A stretch of 38,346 nucleotides of DNA, taken from NCBI GenBank assembly GCA_003233175.1, contig QIKY01000212.1, forward strand, positions 1 to 38,346, read 5' to 3'. The notes under the pieces are model-generated. The model was given only the letters and a program-made list of their open reading frames with translations. It was not told the origin of the DNA and made no database searches. Position 1 is the first letter of the stretch, and each line of letters starts with the position of its first letter. This stretch comes from Planctomycetaceae bacterium (lineage in GTDB: Bacteria > Planctomycetota > Planctomycetia > Pirellulales > Pirellulaceae). Below, one piece after another: positions 24,589-32,818 of the stretch. Both the position numbers and the translations under genes were made by a program.

Positions 24589-25503
24589 ATGAACCTCGAC
24601 GCCGCCGCCATGCACCCCGATATCGGCCAGCGTTGGGACGCCTCGGGCAAGGCGTACTTCAAAAAAGCGGCGGCGTTGCGAGCGAAAATTCGGGGCGAAC
24701 TTACGAAAATCGTCAGCACGCGGCACGAACTGTTTTTGTCGGGCAACACCAGCAGCGGGTTGCTTGCGGTCTGTCTTGCCGCGGCGCGGGCGCACATGGC
24801 GCCGCTTGGTTTGGTCAATCGGCCCTACCCGCCTTACGAAAAACTGCTCGGTTACCCCGGCTCGCTGGCGGAGAACCGGGCGGCGTGCGTCTGTACGCAC
24901 ATTTGTCCGCTGACTGGCGAGGTGTTCGACCTGCGAGCGCGCCGCAACGCACTACTAATCGTCGATGCGGCGCAGTCGCTGGGCACGGTCTTTCAACAAG
25001 TGCTCGTCGATACGGCGCCGATCTTTGTCGGGCCACTCCACAAGCACTTGAATCTGGCGCCGGGGCTGGGATTGGTCGGTGTTGATTTCGACGCGTTGGA
25101 CGCCGCCTTCGGCGCCGCGCTGCGTACGGTGTTGGAAGTGATGGAGCACGGCGCGGTTTACATGGGCGTTTTGGAGGAATGCGTGCGTCGGCTGGAGGAA
25201 CGGCAGGGCCAAACGCGGTGCAACGAAGTGCGCATCCTTATCGGGCGGCAGTTGCATGCCGTGGCGGAAGGCCTAGGATTGCGGTTGCTCACGCCGTCGG
25301 GCGTGCAGGCGCACATCGCCAGTTTCACGAGCGTTGATGGACGCTCCGTCGGCGAACTACTGGACGTCGCCCGCATCGGCGCTCGCATTTTCAAACAGGA
25401 GAATATTTTCCGAATTTCGCTGCACTCCGACGTACACGGCGTCCGCTCGCCTGAAGACTACGAAGCGTTCGTCGCCGCAGCGCTCACCCGCGCGGCTCGG
25501 TAA
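24589..25503 (+). CDS. PLP-dependent aminotransferase class V-like protein
   Basis: A 304-residue protein with a compact fold-type I pattern. The segment ALLIVDAAQSLGTVF has the Asp that contacts the PLP ring nitrogen, and PIFVGPLHKHLNLAPGLGLV has a Lys in the Schiff-base position. The C-terminal domain has IFRISLHSDVHGVRSPEDYEAF, like class V aminotransferases and cysteine desulfurase relatives. It is short for the class (usually 360-420), mostly at the N-terminal side, where LFLSGNTSSGLLAVCLAA takes the place of the usual cofactor phosphate loop. The start has GAGGAAG nine bases ahead. The molybdenum hydroxylase genes follow after 32 bases on the same strand. A sulfur-transfer or cofactor role for that enzyme is possible but not shown. 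Confidence 0.7.
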   Translation: MNLDAAAMHPDIGQRWDASGKAYFKKAAALRAKIRGELTKIVSTRHELFLSGNTSSGLLAVCLAAARAHMAPLGLVNRPYPPYEKLLGYPGSLAENRAACVCTHICPLTGEVFDLRARRNALLIVDAAQSLGTVFQQVLVDTAPIFVGPLHKHLNLAPGLGLVGVDFDALDAAFGAALRTVLEVMEHGAVYMGVLEECVRRLEERQGQTRCNEVRILIGRQLHAVAEGLGLRLLTPSGVQAHIASFTSVDGRSVGELLDVARIGARIFKQENIFRISLHSDVHGVRSPEDYEAFVAAALTRAAR

Positions 25504-25535
25504 ACACCGGGGCTTCCGCCAACACATCGGCTGCC

Positions 25536-27788
25536 ATGAAGACCACAGAATCGGCTCTGGGAAAAAGCGTGCTGCGGCGCGAAGGCGCGGCGAAACTTCG
25601 GGGCGACGCTCAGTTCATCGACGACCTGCCGCGCGATGGCGCATGGTTCGCTGGAACGGTGCGCGCCAAGGTTCCGCACGCGCGGCTGTTGGGCGTTCGT
25701 CGCGACGAACGGTTCGATTGGGACCGCGTCGTGCTCATCACCGCCGCCGACATTCCAGGCGAAAACGTTGTGCCCGTGGTCCTGCGAGACCAACCCTCGT
25801 TAGCCGAAGATTTCATCCGCTACCACGGCCAGCCGGTTGCGCTCGTGGCGGCGCCCGATCAAGAAACCCTCGCCCTGGCGCTGGAAAGTATCTCGGTGCT
25901 CACTTCGCCATTGCCCCCGGTATTCGACATCGACGAATCGTTGGAAGCAAAGACAATAATCTTCGGTGAAGATAATGTATTTCGCACCGTCGAGATCAAC
26001 AAAGGCGATGCAACCGCCGCATTGCAAACGGCCGACGTCGTGATCGAAGGCGAACACCACACCGGGGCGCAAGAGCACGCGTACCTCGAACCACAGGGAA
26101 TGCAGGCCGAATGGACCGGCGACGGAATCACGATTCGCGGCTCGATGCAGTGCCCGTATTACTTGGTCAAGGCGGTGGCCGAACTGCTGGATCTGCCCCA
26201 GGAAAAAATCCTTGTCATCCCGCACCTGACCGGCGGAGCCTTCGGCGGCAAGGACGATTTTCCCACCATGCTCGGCGGCCACGCAGCCCTGCTGGCCTGG
26301 AAAACCCGTAAAACGGTGCGTTTGATCTATGAACGTGGCGAGGATATGCGGTTCACCAGCAAGCGGCACCCGGCGCGAATCCGTCACCGGACCGGTTTCA
26401 CGCACGACGGCCAGCTCGTGGGAATGCAGGTCGAAATGGTTCTCAACGGCGGCGCCTACGGCACCATGAGCCCGCTGGTGATTTCCCGAGCGGCAATTCA
26501 CGCCGCCGGTCCCTACCAATGTGACAACATTCACATTTCGGCTCGCGTCGTTGCCACGAACCATCCGCCGAGCGGCGCCTTTCGCGGCTTTGGCGCGCCG
26601 CAAGCGTTGTTTGCGGTGGACGCGCATCTCGACTATTGCGCGAGCCAGCTGGGAGTGGATCCGCTGGAGTTGCGGCGTAAAAACCTGATCCGCCGCAATG
26701 GAACCCAGGCCACCGGTCAGAACGTCGGCGATGATGCGTCGGCGGGCGAGGTGCTGGAGCGTGCGCTGCAAGAGTCGGACTTCGTCGCCCGTCGCGAAGC
26801 GTATGCGGAATTCAATCGAGAGGCTGAGTCGCGCCGCGGAGCAGACCGCTTCCCGCGACGCGGCATCGGGCTTTCCTTATTCATGCATGGAACTGGGCTG
26901 AGCGGTTACGAAGAGGTCTTCTTCCATTCCGGCGTGGCGCTGCACGGTAACGCCGATGGTTCGATAACGGCGCTCACTTCGCAGGTCGAGGTGGGCCAGG
27001 GCACGCGAACCATTGTGGCCCAGCTGGCCGCCGAAGGGCTCGGCATTCCAGTTGAGTACGTATTGACCGAACAGCCCGACACCAACCAACACCCCGATTC
27101 CGGACCGATGGCCTCGCGCACCGCGACCATTATCGGCGGGCTGTTGATCACGGCGGGCAAGCGGTTTCGCGCCGAAGTTGAGCGGCGTCAGGGAAGTCTG
27201 CTGCCCGATCCGCTCGTGTTTCGCGCTACCGTAGCCAAGCTGGTTGCCGGCGGCGAACGTCTTGAAGTTCGCGAGCATTATAGCCCGCCGCCCGAGATGC
27301 GTTGGGACGAAGAAAAACACCAGGGCGACGCTTACCCGGCGTACACTTGGAGTTGCTGCGTGGCGGCGTTGGAAGTCGACACGCTAACCGGCGAAGTGGC
27401 CGTACTCGACGTGACCGCCGTTCAAGACGTCGGCAAGGTGGTAAATCCGATGTTTGCCGCCGGTCAGGTGCAGGGCGGCGTCGCGCAAGGACTTGGTTGG
27501 GCGTTGCTGGAAAACGTCGTGTGGAAAAACGGCGTCATGCAAAACGCAAACCTTGCCGACTATTCCATCCCCACCGCGATGGACCTACCGCCGATTCGCG
27601 CCGTGTTTTTGGAACATCCGCAACACCGCGCGCCGCACGGCGCCAAGGGGCTGGGCGAACTGCCAATGGAAGGGCCGGCGCCGGCGGTGGTCAACGCGTT
27701 GCGAAGTGCGTTGGGAATCCACTTCAGGCGGGTTCCCGTCACTCCCGAAATCATCTTGCCTGCCTGGGAGGCGCGAAACCTTGAATAA
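25536..27788 (+). CDS. Xanthine dehydrogenase-family molybdopterin-binding subunit
   Basis: A 750-residue large subunit of a molybdenum hydroxylase. It begins with the small domain (GKSVLRREGAAKLRGDAQFI) that precedes the Mo-binding domains. Cofactor-binding stretches are visible: GGAFGGKDDFPTML, PSGAFRGFGAPQALFAVDAH, VEVGQGTRTIVAQ and EQPDTNQHPDSGPMASRTATI. Near the C-terminus KGLGELPMEGPAPAVVNAL holds the glutamate expected to act as catalytic base. Such enzymes insert oxygen from water into aromatic heterocycles or aldehydes. The specific substrate cannot be read from these motifs; purine or N-heterocycle oxidation is only a family-level guess. No signal peptide is seen, so it is cytoplasmic. 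The 2Fe-2S subunit overlaps its end. Confidence 0.93.
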   Translation: MKTTESALGKSVLRREGAAKLRGDAQFIDDLPRDGAWFAGTVRAKVPHARLLGVRRDERFDWDRVVLITAADIPGENVVPVVLRDQPSLAEDFIRYHGQPVALVAAPDQETLALALESISVLTSPLPPVFDIDESLEAKTIIFGEDNVFRTVEINKGDATAALQTADVVIEGEHHTGAQEHAYLEPQGMQAEWTGDGITIRGSMQCPYYLVKAVAELLDLPQEKILVIPHLTGGAFGGKDDFPTMLGGHAALLAWKTRKTVRLIYERGEDMRFTSKRHPARIRHRTGFTHDGQLVGMQVEMVLNGGAYGTMSPLVISRAAIHAAGPYQCDNIHISARVVATNHPPSGAFRGFGAPQALFAVDAHLDYCASQLGVDPLELRRKNLIRRNGTQATGQNVGDDASAGEVLERALQESDFVARREAYAEFNREAESRRGADRFPRRGIGLSLFMHGTGLSGYEEVFFHSGVALHGNADGSITALTSQVEVGQGTRTIVAQLAAEGLGIPVEYVLTEQPDTNQHPDSGPMASRTATIIGGLLITAGKRFRAEVERRQGSLLPDPLVFRATVAKLVAGGERLEVREHYSPPPEMRWDEEKHQGDAYPAYTWSCCVAALEVDTLTGEVAVLDVTAVQDVGKVVNPMFAAGQVQGGVAQGLGWALLENVVWKNGVMQNANLADYSIPTAMDLPPIRAVFLEHPQHRAPHGAKGLGELPMEGPAPAVVNALRSALGIHFRRVPVTPEIILPAWEARNLE

Positions 27789-28251
27789 CGACCACGTGTT
27801 CCGATTCCATGTCAACGGCCATCCGGTCGAGGCGCAGGCGCCGCCGATGCAGCGGCTGTTAGACGTATTGCGAGACACGCTCCTCCTGACCGGAACGAAA
27901 AACGGTTGTGGGCGCGGTAACTGCGGAGCATGCACCGTGATAGTGAACGGACAAGCCGTCAGCGCCTGTCTGACGCCGGTCGTGCAGTTGGAGGGCGCCG
28001 ACGTGCAAACGGTCGAAAACCTGTCCGACCACGATTGCCTGAACTCGCTGCAGCAGTCCTTTCTGGAGTGTGGCGGCACGCAATGCGGCAGTTGCACGCC
28101 GGGAATCTTGATGGCGGCCACCGCGCACCTGCGCCGCGGCGGCGGAACAAACACCGAGGAACTCCGCGAAATGTTGGCCGGCAATCTCTGCCGCTGCACA
28201 GGATACATCAAGATCATTGAATCGATGCAACAGGCGGCGGCTGCAAAGTAG
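27781..28251 (+). CDS. 2Fe-2S subunit of the molybdenum hydroxylase
   Basis: A 156-residue electron-transfer subunit. The plant-type ferredoxin cluster uses NGCGRGNCGACTVIVNG plus a later Cys (SACLTP). The second, helical cluster uses CGSCTPGILM and LCRCTGYIKII. These eight cysteines are the complete family set. The open frame extends upstream into the large-subunit gene. The best start is TTG at 27781, which overlaps the previous stop by eight bases and has GGGAGG nine bases ahead, indicating translational coupling. GTG 27796 is a weaker alternative. The enzyme should pass electrons from the Mo site through these clusters to the FAD subunit. Confidence 0.93.
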   Translation: MNNDHVFRFHVNGHPVEAQAPPMQRLLDVLRDTLLLTGTKNGCGRGNCGACTVIVNGQAVSACLTPVVQLEGADVQTVENLSDHDCLNSLQQSFLECGGTQCGSCTPGILMAATAHLRRGGGTNTEELREMLAGNLCRCTGYIKIIESMQQAAAAK

Positions 28252-28276
28252 CCGATTCGCCCGACCGGAGCCCACC

Positions 28277-29224
28277 ATGCCAACCATCATCTCGGACCAC
28301 CAAGTCTTCACGCCGCGCAACTTGGCGGAAGCCTTGCAGTTCATGGCGCAGCACCGCGACGAGGGCTGGCGTCCTCTCGCCGGCGGCAGCGAAGTGATGA
28401 CGCACATATATGACAACCGCGCCGCCGCTACCGGTTGGATCAACCTCGCGCCGCTGCGAGACCAACTCGCCGGCATCCACGAAGACGGCATTCTCGAAGA
28501 CGGCATCCAAGAGGGCTGCATTCACGAGGGCGGCTGGGTCCGCATTGGAGCGCTGACCACGTTGACGGAGTTGCGACGGTCGGCTGTTTTGCAGACTATC
28601 TGCCCATTGATTCGCCGTGCTGCGGCTGCAACGGGCGGTGTGCAAAGGCAAAATCGGGCGACGGTCGGCGGCCGGATTGTGAGCGCTTCGCCCGCCGGCG
28701 AGACATTGCCCGTGTGGTTGGCCTTGGACGCGGAGGTCGAGTTGTCCTCGCGCGACGCAACACGATGCGTCGCCTACCGGCAGTTCATCCAGGAGCCCCG
28801 TCAAACGGCAATCGCATCAGACGAACTACTCACCGCGATCATGATTCCCATTCGAGCCCGCCCGAACCCCCGACTGCTATTCCGCAAAGTCGCCTCGCGC
28901 GCCGCTGGGGCGATCGGCAAAATGGTTTTTACGGCCATCGCCGGGCTTGACGCCGCCGGCCATTACCAAGACGTGCGATTGGCGTTCGGCGGCATGGGGC
29001 CGCTGCCGCTACGTGCGTGCGGAGCCGAACAACTGGCGGAGGGCCACGCGCCCTCCGACGCGCTGGGTGCGCAAGCGGCCAACCAACTGAGCGCCGAGCT
29101 AACCCCGGTCGACGACCTTCGCTCCACGGCCGACTACCGCCTACGAACGGCTCGCAACCTCACCCGCGCCTTTGTCGCGGGACACATCGGCATCGCGGGA
29201 CACATCGGCGAGCAACCTTCGTAA
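28277..29224 (+). CDS. FAD-binding subunit of the molybdenum hydroxylase
   Basis: A 315-residue subunit of the FAD_binding_5 plus CO dehydrogenase flavoprotein C-terminal type. FAD loops are RPLAGGSEVMTHIYDN and QRQNRATVGGRIVSASPAGE, where the usual GGN reads GGR. The C-terminal part (ASRAAGAIGKMVFTAIAGLD) packs on the cofactor. ATG 28277 has GGAG six bases ahead; the upstream frame extension overlaps the previous gene and is rejected. Two in-frame tandem repeats occur: a four-unit pentapeptide stretch near residues 66-85, and a duplicated AGHIGI near the C-terminus. The gene ends 17 bases from the convergent corrinoid-protein gene. Confidence 0.9.
   Translation: MPTIISDHQVFTPRNLAEALQFMAQHRDEGWRPLAGGSEVMTHIYDNRAAATGWINLAPLRDQLAGIHEDGILEDGIQEGCIHEGGWVRIGALTTLTELRRSAVLQTICPLIRRAAAATGGVQRQNRATVGGRIVSASPAGETLPVWLALDAEVELSSRDATRCVAYRQFIQEPRQTAIASDELLTAIMIPIRARPNPRLLFRKVASRAAGAIGKMVFTAIAGLDAAGHYQDVRLAFGGMGPLPLRACGAEQLAEGHAPSDALGAQAANQLSAELTPVDDLRSTADYRLRTARNLTRAFVAGHIGIAGHIGEQPS
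28472..28531 (+). repeat. 15-bp tandem repeat, four units, in frame
   Basis: Four 15-bp units starting at 28472, 28487, 28502 and 28517 follow the pattern GGCAT(C/T)CxCGAAGAC with drift. They encode GIHED, GILED, GIQEG and CIHEG in the FAD subunit, in a loop of its FAD domain. Drift between copies suggests an older expansion than the one at 9553-9594. Confidence 0.85.
29176..29211 (+). repeat. 18-bp tandem duplication at the end of the FAD subunit
   Basis: CGCGGGACACATCGGC occurs at 29176 and again at 29194, differing only at the unit ends. It encodes a doubled AGHIG motif just before the stop and keeps the frame. It looks recent. Confidence 0.85.
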
Positions 29225-29241
29225 CCGCCCCTTCGGCGCGG

Positions 29242-29889
29242 TCAGGCAACACAAAGTTCGCGGGCCATGGCCACCGCCGCGCTGGCGTTGTTGCTGTAGC
29301 CGGCGGCGCCGATCGAATCAGCATATTGCTGCGTTACCGGAGCGCCGCCAATCATCACCTTGCATTGTTTCTCCAAGCCAGCTTCTCGAACCGCCTCCAC
29401 GACGGCCTTCATACCGGTCATGGTGGTTGTCAAGAGCGCAGACACGGCGATGATGTCGGCGCCGCTCTCCTTGGCCTGGAGAACGAACTTCTCGGGCGGG
29501 ATATCGACACCCAGATCGATCACTTCGAACCCGCCGCCTTCCAGCATCGAGGCCACCAATCCCTTGCCGATATCGTGTAGATCTCCCTTCACGGTGCCGA
29601 TCACGACGCGGCCCACCGGTTCAATTCCCTTCTCCGCCAGCAACGGCCGCAACAACTCCAAGGCGCCTTTCATCGCACGGCCGGCGATCAACAGTTCGGG
29701 AACGAAGTATTCGCCATTTTCGAACCGCCGGCCGACTTCATCCATCGCGGGAATCATCTGGCCGGTCACCAAATCTTGTGGTTCGACGCCCGAAGCCAGC
29801 GCCGCCTGTGTTGCTTCAACCGCCAGCGGCGCGTTTCCGGTGAGAACCGCCTCGTACAGTTTGGCAATTTCCCGCGTGGGTTCCGGCAT
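29242..29889 (-). CDS. Corrinoid (B12-binding) methyl-carrier protein
   Basis: A 215-residue protein of the MtbC/MtmC corrinoid family, the usual length. The N-terminal helical cap domain spans about residues 1-90 (GQMIPAMDEVGRRFENGEYFVPEL). The Rossmann-like B12 domain holds GTVKGDLHDIGKGLVASML, with Asp-x-His-x-x-Gly providing the lower axial histidine. Further on come ADIIAVSALLTTTMTGM and VMIGGAPVTQQYADSIGA. Such proteins carry a methyl group between a substrate-specific methyltransferase and a second one. No methyltransferase or reactivase lies in this window, so its partners must be elsewhere. I saw no cobalamin riboswitch in the upstream gap 29890-30075, which is AT-rich and shared with the divergent oxidoreductase gene. 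Confidence 0.92.
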   Translation of the reverse strand: MPEPTREIAKLYEAVLTGNAPLAVEATQAALASGVEPQDLVTGQMIPAMDEVGRRFENGEYFVPELLIAGRAMKGALELLRPLLAEKGIEPVGRVVIGTVKGDLHDIGKGLVASMLEGGGFEVIDLGVDIPPEKFVLQAKESGADIIAVSALLTTTMTGMKAVVEAVREAGLEKQCKVMIGGAPVTQQYADSIGAAGYSNNASAAVAMARELCVA

Positions 29890-30075
29890 GATAGCTCCTG
29901 TACTCGAACGCCCGACAACCAGCCGCTGTATTGACGCTCGCTATTATTTCATTGTACGATCATACTAATTAACAACAGTTTAGATTAACGACTTTATGAT
30001 GAAAAGTAAATGGTCGGCGAACAAACGGGACACAATCAATAACACGCACCGCCAACTTGCAAGGAGTAATCTACG

Positions 30076-31278
30076 ATGAACGATTCCACCTCACGACGTT
30101 CTTTCTTGTGGGCCGCCGGTGTTGGCGCCGCTGCTTTGGGAATGACGGCTTCCGCCGCGGCCCAGAAGAAGAAGAAGAAGCCGATTCAAGGGTTCGAGGA
30201 AACGCCGACCGACCCCAACGCTTCGAAAGGCTGGAAGCCGATCTCAGACCGCAAGATTCGCGTCGGCATCGTGGGATACGGCGTGTGCCGTTTCGGCGCC
30301 GCCTTCAGCTTTCAAGACCATCCTAATGTTGAAGTCGTGGCCGTGAGTGATTTGTTCCCCGATCGCTGCGCCAATTTGGCCAAGGCGTGTCGTTGCGAGA
30401 AAACGTATCCGTCGCTTGAGGCGTTGGTCAAAGACGACACAATCGAGGCGGTTTTCTGCGCCACCGACGCCCCCAGCCACGCGCGGCATTGCATCGAAGT
30501 GTTGCGACACGGCAAGCACGTGGCCAGCGCCGTGCCGGCGGTTCACGGTTCGCTGGACGACGCCCAGAAATTGTTTGAAGCCGTTCAGACGTCTGGCCGC
30601 AAGTACATGATGTTCGAGACCTCGTACTTCCACCAAGATCTCCACGCCATGCGGCAGATCTACAACGCGGGCGGGTTCGGCAAACTGCTCTACTCCGAAG
30701 GCGAATATTATCACGACTCCGTCGAGCAGATCGATTCGTACCAGGGTTGGCGAATTGGCTTGCCGCCGCAATGGTATCCAACACATTCGAACGCCTATTA
30801 CGTGGGTGTTACCGGCGGCAGTTTCACGGAAGTGTCGTGCATGGGAATACCGAGCGCAAAGAAACTGCTACAGCCGGAGAACAACCGCTACAAAAATCCG
30901 TTCGGCACCGAAATCGCGCTGCTGCGAACCAGCGAAGGCGGCATGGCGCGAATGGCGGTCAGTTGGGACACTCCCGGCGACCATGGCGAAAAAGGCCGGG
31001 TTCGCGGCCAGAAGGGTAGTTTCTATGGCCACTACCAAGGGCGGGAAAAAAAACTACCGAACACACAACGCCCGCCGCTTCCGCCGGGCGTCCATGCGGG
31101 CGGACACGGCGGATCGCACGGCCAACTCATGAACGAATTCGTGACCTCAATTCTCGCCGACCGCCAGCCGCTGGTCGATATCGGCGCCGCGCTGAACATG
31201 ACCGTCGCCGGCGTGGTGGCGCATCAATCGGCGCTGAAAGACGGCGAACTGATGAAAATCCCGCAGTATTCCAGCTAA
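30076..31278 (+). CDS. Gfo/Idh/MocA family oxidoreductase with Tat signal
   Basis: A 400-residue exported oxidoreductase. The N-terminus is a twin-arginine signal (SRRSFLWAAGVGAAALGMTA) followed by a Lys5 tract. The NAD(P)-binding domain starts IRVGIVGYGVCRFGAAFSF. The conserved FCATDAPSHARHCIEVLRHG and KHVASAVPAV segments follow, where the usual EKP motif reads SAVPAV, a variation at the position of the family lysine. The C-terminal domain carries YYVGVTGGSFTEVSCMG. Family members oxidise or reduce sugars and inositols; secreted planctomycete members are mostly uncharacterised. ATG 30076 has AAGGAGT about nine bases ahead. It ends 34 bases before the convergent DUF1501 gene. Confidence 0.9.
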   Translation: MNDSTSRRSFLWAAGVGAAALGMTASAAAQKKKKKPIQGFEETPTDPNASKGWKPISDRKIRVGIVGYGVCRFGAAFSFQDHPNVEVVAVSDLFPDRCANLAKACRCEKTYPSLEALVKDDTIEAVFCATDAPSHARHCIEVLRHGKHVASAVPAVHGSLDDAQKLFEAVQTSGRKYMMFETSYFHQDLHAMRQIYNAGGFGKLLYSEGEYYHDSVEQIDSYQGWRIGLPPQWYPTHSNAYYVGVTGGSFTEVSCMGIPSAKKLLQPENNRYKNPFGTEIALLRTSEGGMARMAVSWDTPGDHGEKGRVRGQKGSFYGHYQGREKKLPNTQRPPLPPGVHAGGHGGSHGQLMNEFVTSILADRQPLVDIGAALNMTVAGVVAHQSALKDGELMKIPQYSS

Positions 31279-31312
31279 AACACTCGGCAAGATGCTTGGC
31301 CGCCAACAAAGC

Positions 31313-32755
31313 TCAGGCGAGAATTTCAGTCAAGACGCGCGGCGCCCCGACGCCCGTGAGGCCGAAGTCCAGGCCTTGAAAACCGAACGTGAATCGTTTG
31401 AAGTCGATTCCAAACAAGTGGTACATCGTGGCGTGAAGATCGTGAACGCTAACGGGGTTTTCCAGGGCGTTGTAGCCGTAGTCGTCCGTGGCGCCGTACG
31501 AGACGCCTCCCTTCACGCCGCCGCCGCACAACATCATGGAAAACCCCTTGATGTGATGATCCCGACCGCTTCCCTGGGCCATGGGCGTGCGGCCAAACTC
31601 GCCGCCCCAGAGAATTAAGGTTTCGTCGAGCATGCCGCGTCGTTTGAGATCTTTGATCAAGGCGGCCGTCGCCTGATCCACTTCGGAAGCCGTGCCGGCC
31701 ATGTTTTTCTTAATGCCGCCGTGATGGTCCCAAGCCCGATGGTATAGTTGGATGAACCGGGCGCCGCGCTCCGCCAGACGTCGCGCCAGCAGGCAGTTGG
31801 CGGCAAAAGAACCATCGGCGCCCTGGGTTCCGTACAGGTCGAGCGTTTCCTGCGACTCGCCAGAAATATCGATCAAGCCAGGAACCGAAGCCTGCATTTT
31901 GAAGGCCATTTCGTACTGCGCGATCCGCGTCGCGATTTCAGGATTATCGACAACATCGTCGCGCAGCTCGTTGAGTTTGTTAACCGCATTAACGACATGT
32001 TGCTGCCCATTTCGGCTGACTCCCTGTGGATTCCCCACATACAACACCGGATCGCCTTTGGAGCGGAACTCGACGCCCTGGAACCGCGACGGCAAGAAGC
32101 CAGCGCTCCACTGACGCGCCGCAATCGGTTGGGCTTGCCCAAACTTACCCACCGAGCTGAGCACCACGAAACCGGGAAGATCGTCGGTTTCGCTGCCCAA
32201 GCCGTACAGCCACCATGCTCCGGCGCTCGGGGCGCCGTTGATCGACGTTCCCGAATTCATGTACGAGTGAGCGGGATCGTGGTTGATTGCCGCAGTGTAC
32301 ATAGACCGCACGATGGCGATCTCATCGGCCACGGAGCCAATGTGCGGGAAGATCGAACAAATATCCTGCCCCGATTCGCCATACTTTTTGAACGGGTGCT
32401 GGGCGCCCATCACCTTGAGCTCCCGCCCTTGAAGCTGTGCGATTGGTTGCCCCTTGGTGAGCGATTCGGGAATCGGCTGGCCGTCGAGCTTGGCCAAATT
32501 GGGTTTGTAGTCGAAGGTTTCCAGGTGGCTGGGGCCGCCAGCCTGATACAGATAGATCACGCGTTTTGCTTTGGGCGCGAAATGCAGTGGCTTGAGAACG
32601 CCCGTCCACCGCTGGGGTTGCGCCGAAGCGGCCCGAGCCTGGAGCGCGCGAGGGTCTAACAGCGAAGCGAGCGCCATGGCGCCGACGCCACAACCAGCGC
32701 GGCCCAGGAACGAGCGGCGAGTTTGCAGTAGTCGCATGGGGTTGTTGTCTTGCAT
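31313..32755 (-). CDS. DUF1501 domain protein with Tat signal (second copy)
   Basis: A 480-residue exported DUF1501 protein. The signal reads TRRSFLGRAGCGVGAMALAS. The body carries RVIYLYQAGGPSHLETFDYK, DPAHSYMNSG, AERGARFIQLYHRAWDHHGG, and the hallmark LWGGEFGRTPMAQGSGRDHH. The C-terminus has HDLHATMYHLFGID. Compared with the copy at 4607 it keeps more histidines around the presumed active site (WDHH, GRDHH), as in the major planctomycete group. The frame continues to TTG 32770, but ATG 32755 gives the better N-terminus. The DUF1549/DUF1553 partner lies directly upstream on the same strand, separated by a short 13-bp tandem array, so the two form an operon. Confidence 0.93.
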   Translation of the reverse strand: MQDNNPMRLLQTRRSFLGRAGCGVGAMALASLLDPRALQARAASAQPQRWTGVLKPLHFAPKAKRVIYLYQAGGPSHLETFDYKPNLAKLDGQPIPESLTKGQPIAQLQGRELKVMGAQHPFKKYGESGQDICSIFPHIGSVADEIAIVRSMYTAAINHDPAHSYMNSGTSINGAPSAGAWWLYGLGSETDDLPGFVVLSSVGKFGQAQPIAARQWSAGFLPSRFQGVEFRSKGDPVLYVGNPQGVSRNGQQHVVNAVNKLNELRDDVVDNPEIATRIAQYEMAFKMQASVPGLIDISGESQETLDLYGTQGADGSFAANCLLARRLAERGARFIQLYHRAWDHHGGIKKNMAGTASEVDQATAALIKDLKRRGMLDETLILWGGEFGRTPMAQGSGRDHHIKGFSMMLCGGGVKGGVSYGATDDYGYNALENPVSVHDLHATMYHLFGIDFKRFTFGFQGLDFGLTGVGAPRVLTEILA

Positions 32756-32766
32756 GAGATATTTCT

Positions 32767-32818
32767 TCAATTGCGTGTGTTAGTAGCGTGTGTCAGTTGC
32801 GTGTGTCAGTTGCGTGTG
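32767..32818. repeat. 13-bp tandem repeat, four units, spanning a stop codon
   Basis: Four 13-bp units start at 32767, 32780, 32793 and 32806 with the plus-strand consensus TCAGTTGCGTGTG. The last two are identical and the first two have one to three changes. The unit at 32806-32818 contains the stop codon of the DUF1553 gene, and the rest form the spacer to the DUF1501 gene. The unit length is not a multiple of three, but each unit carries a stop on the minus strand. Confidence 0.9.

Noticed and set aside
28472..28531. CRISPR-like array
   Set aside because: The units are contiguous 15-bp coding repeats without spacers. No spaced repeats of 24-40 bp were seen anywhere in the window.
29890..30075. 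Cobalamin riboswitch ahead of the corrinoid protein
   Set aside because: No B12-box-like conserved segment or multi-stem layout is visible in this 186-base AT-rich gap.
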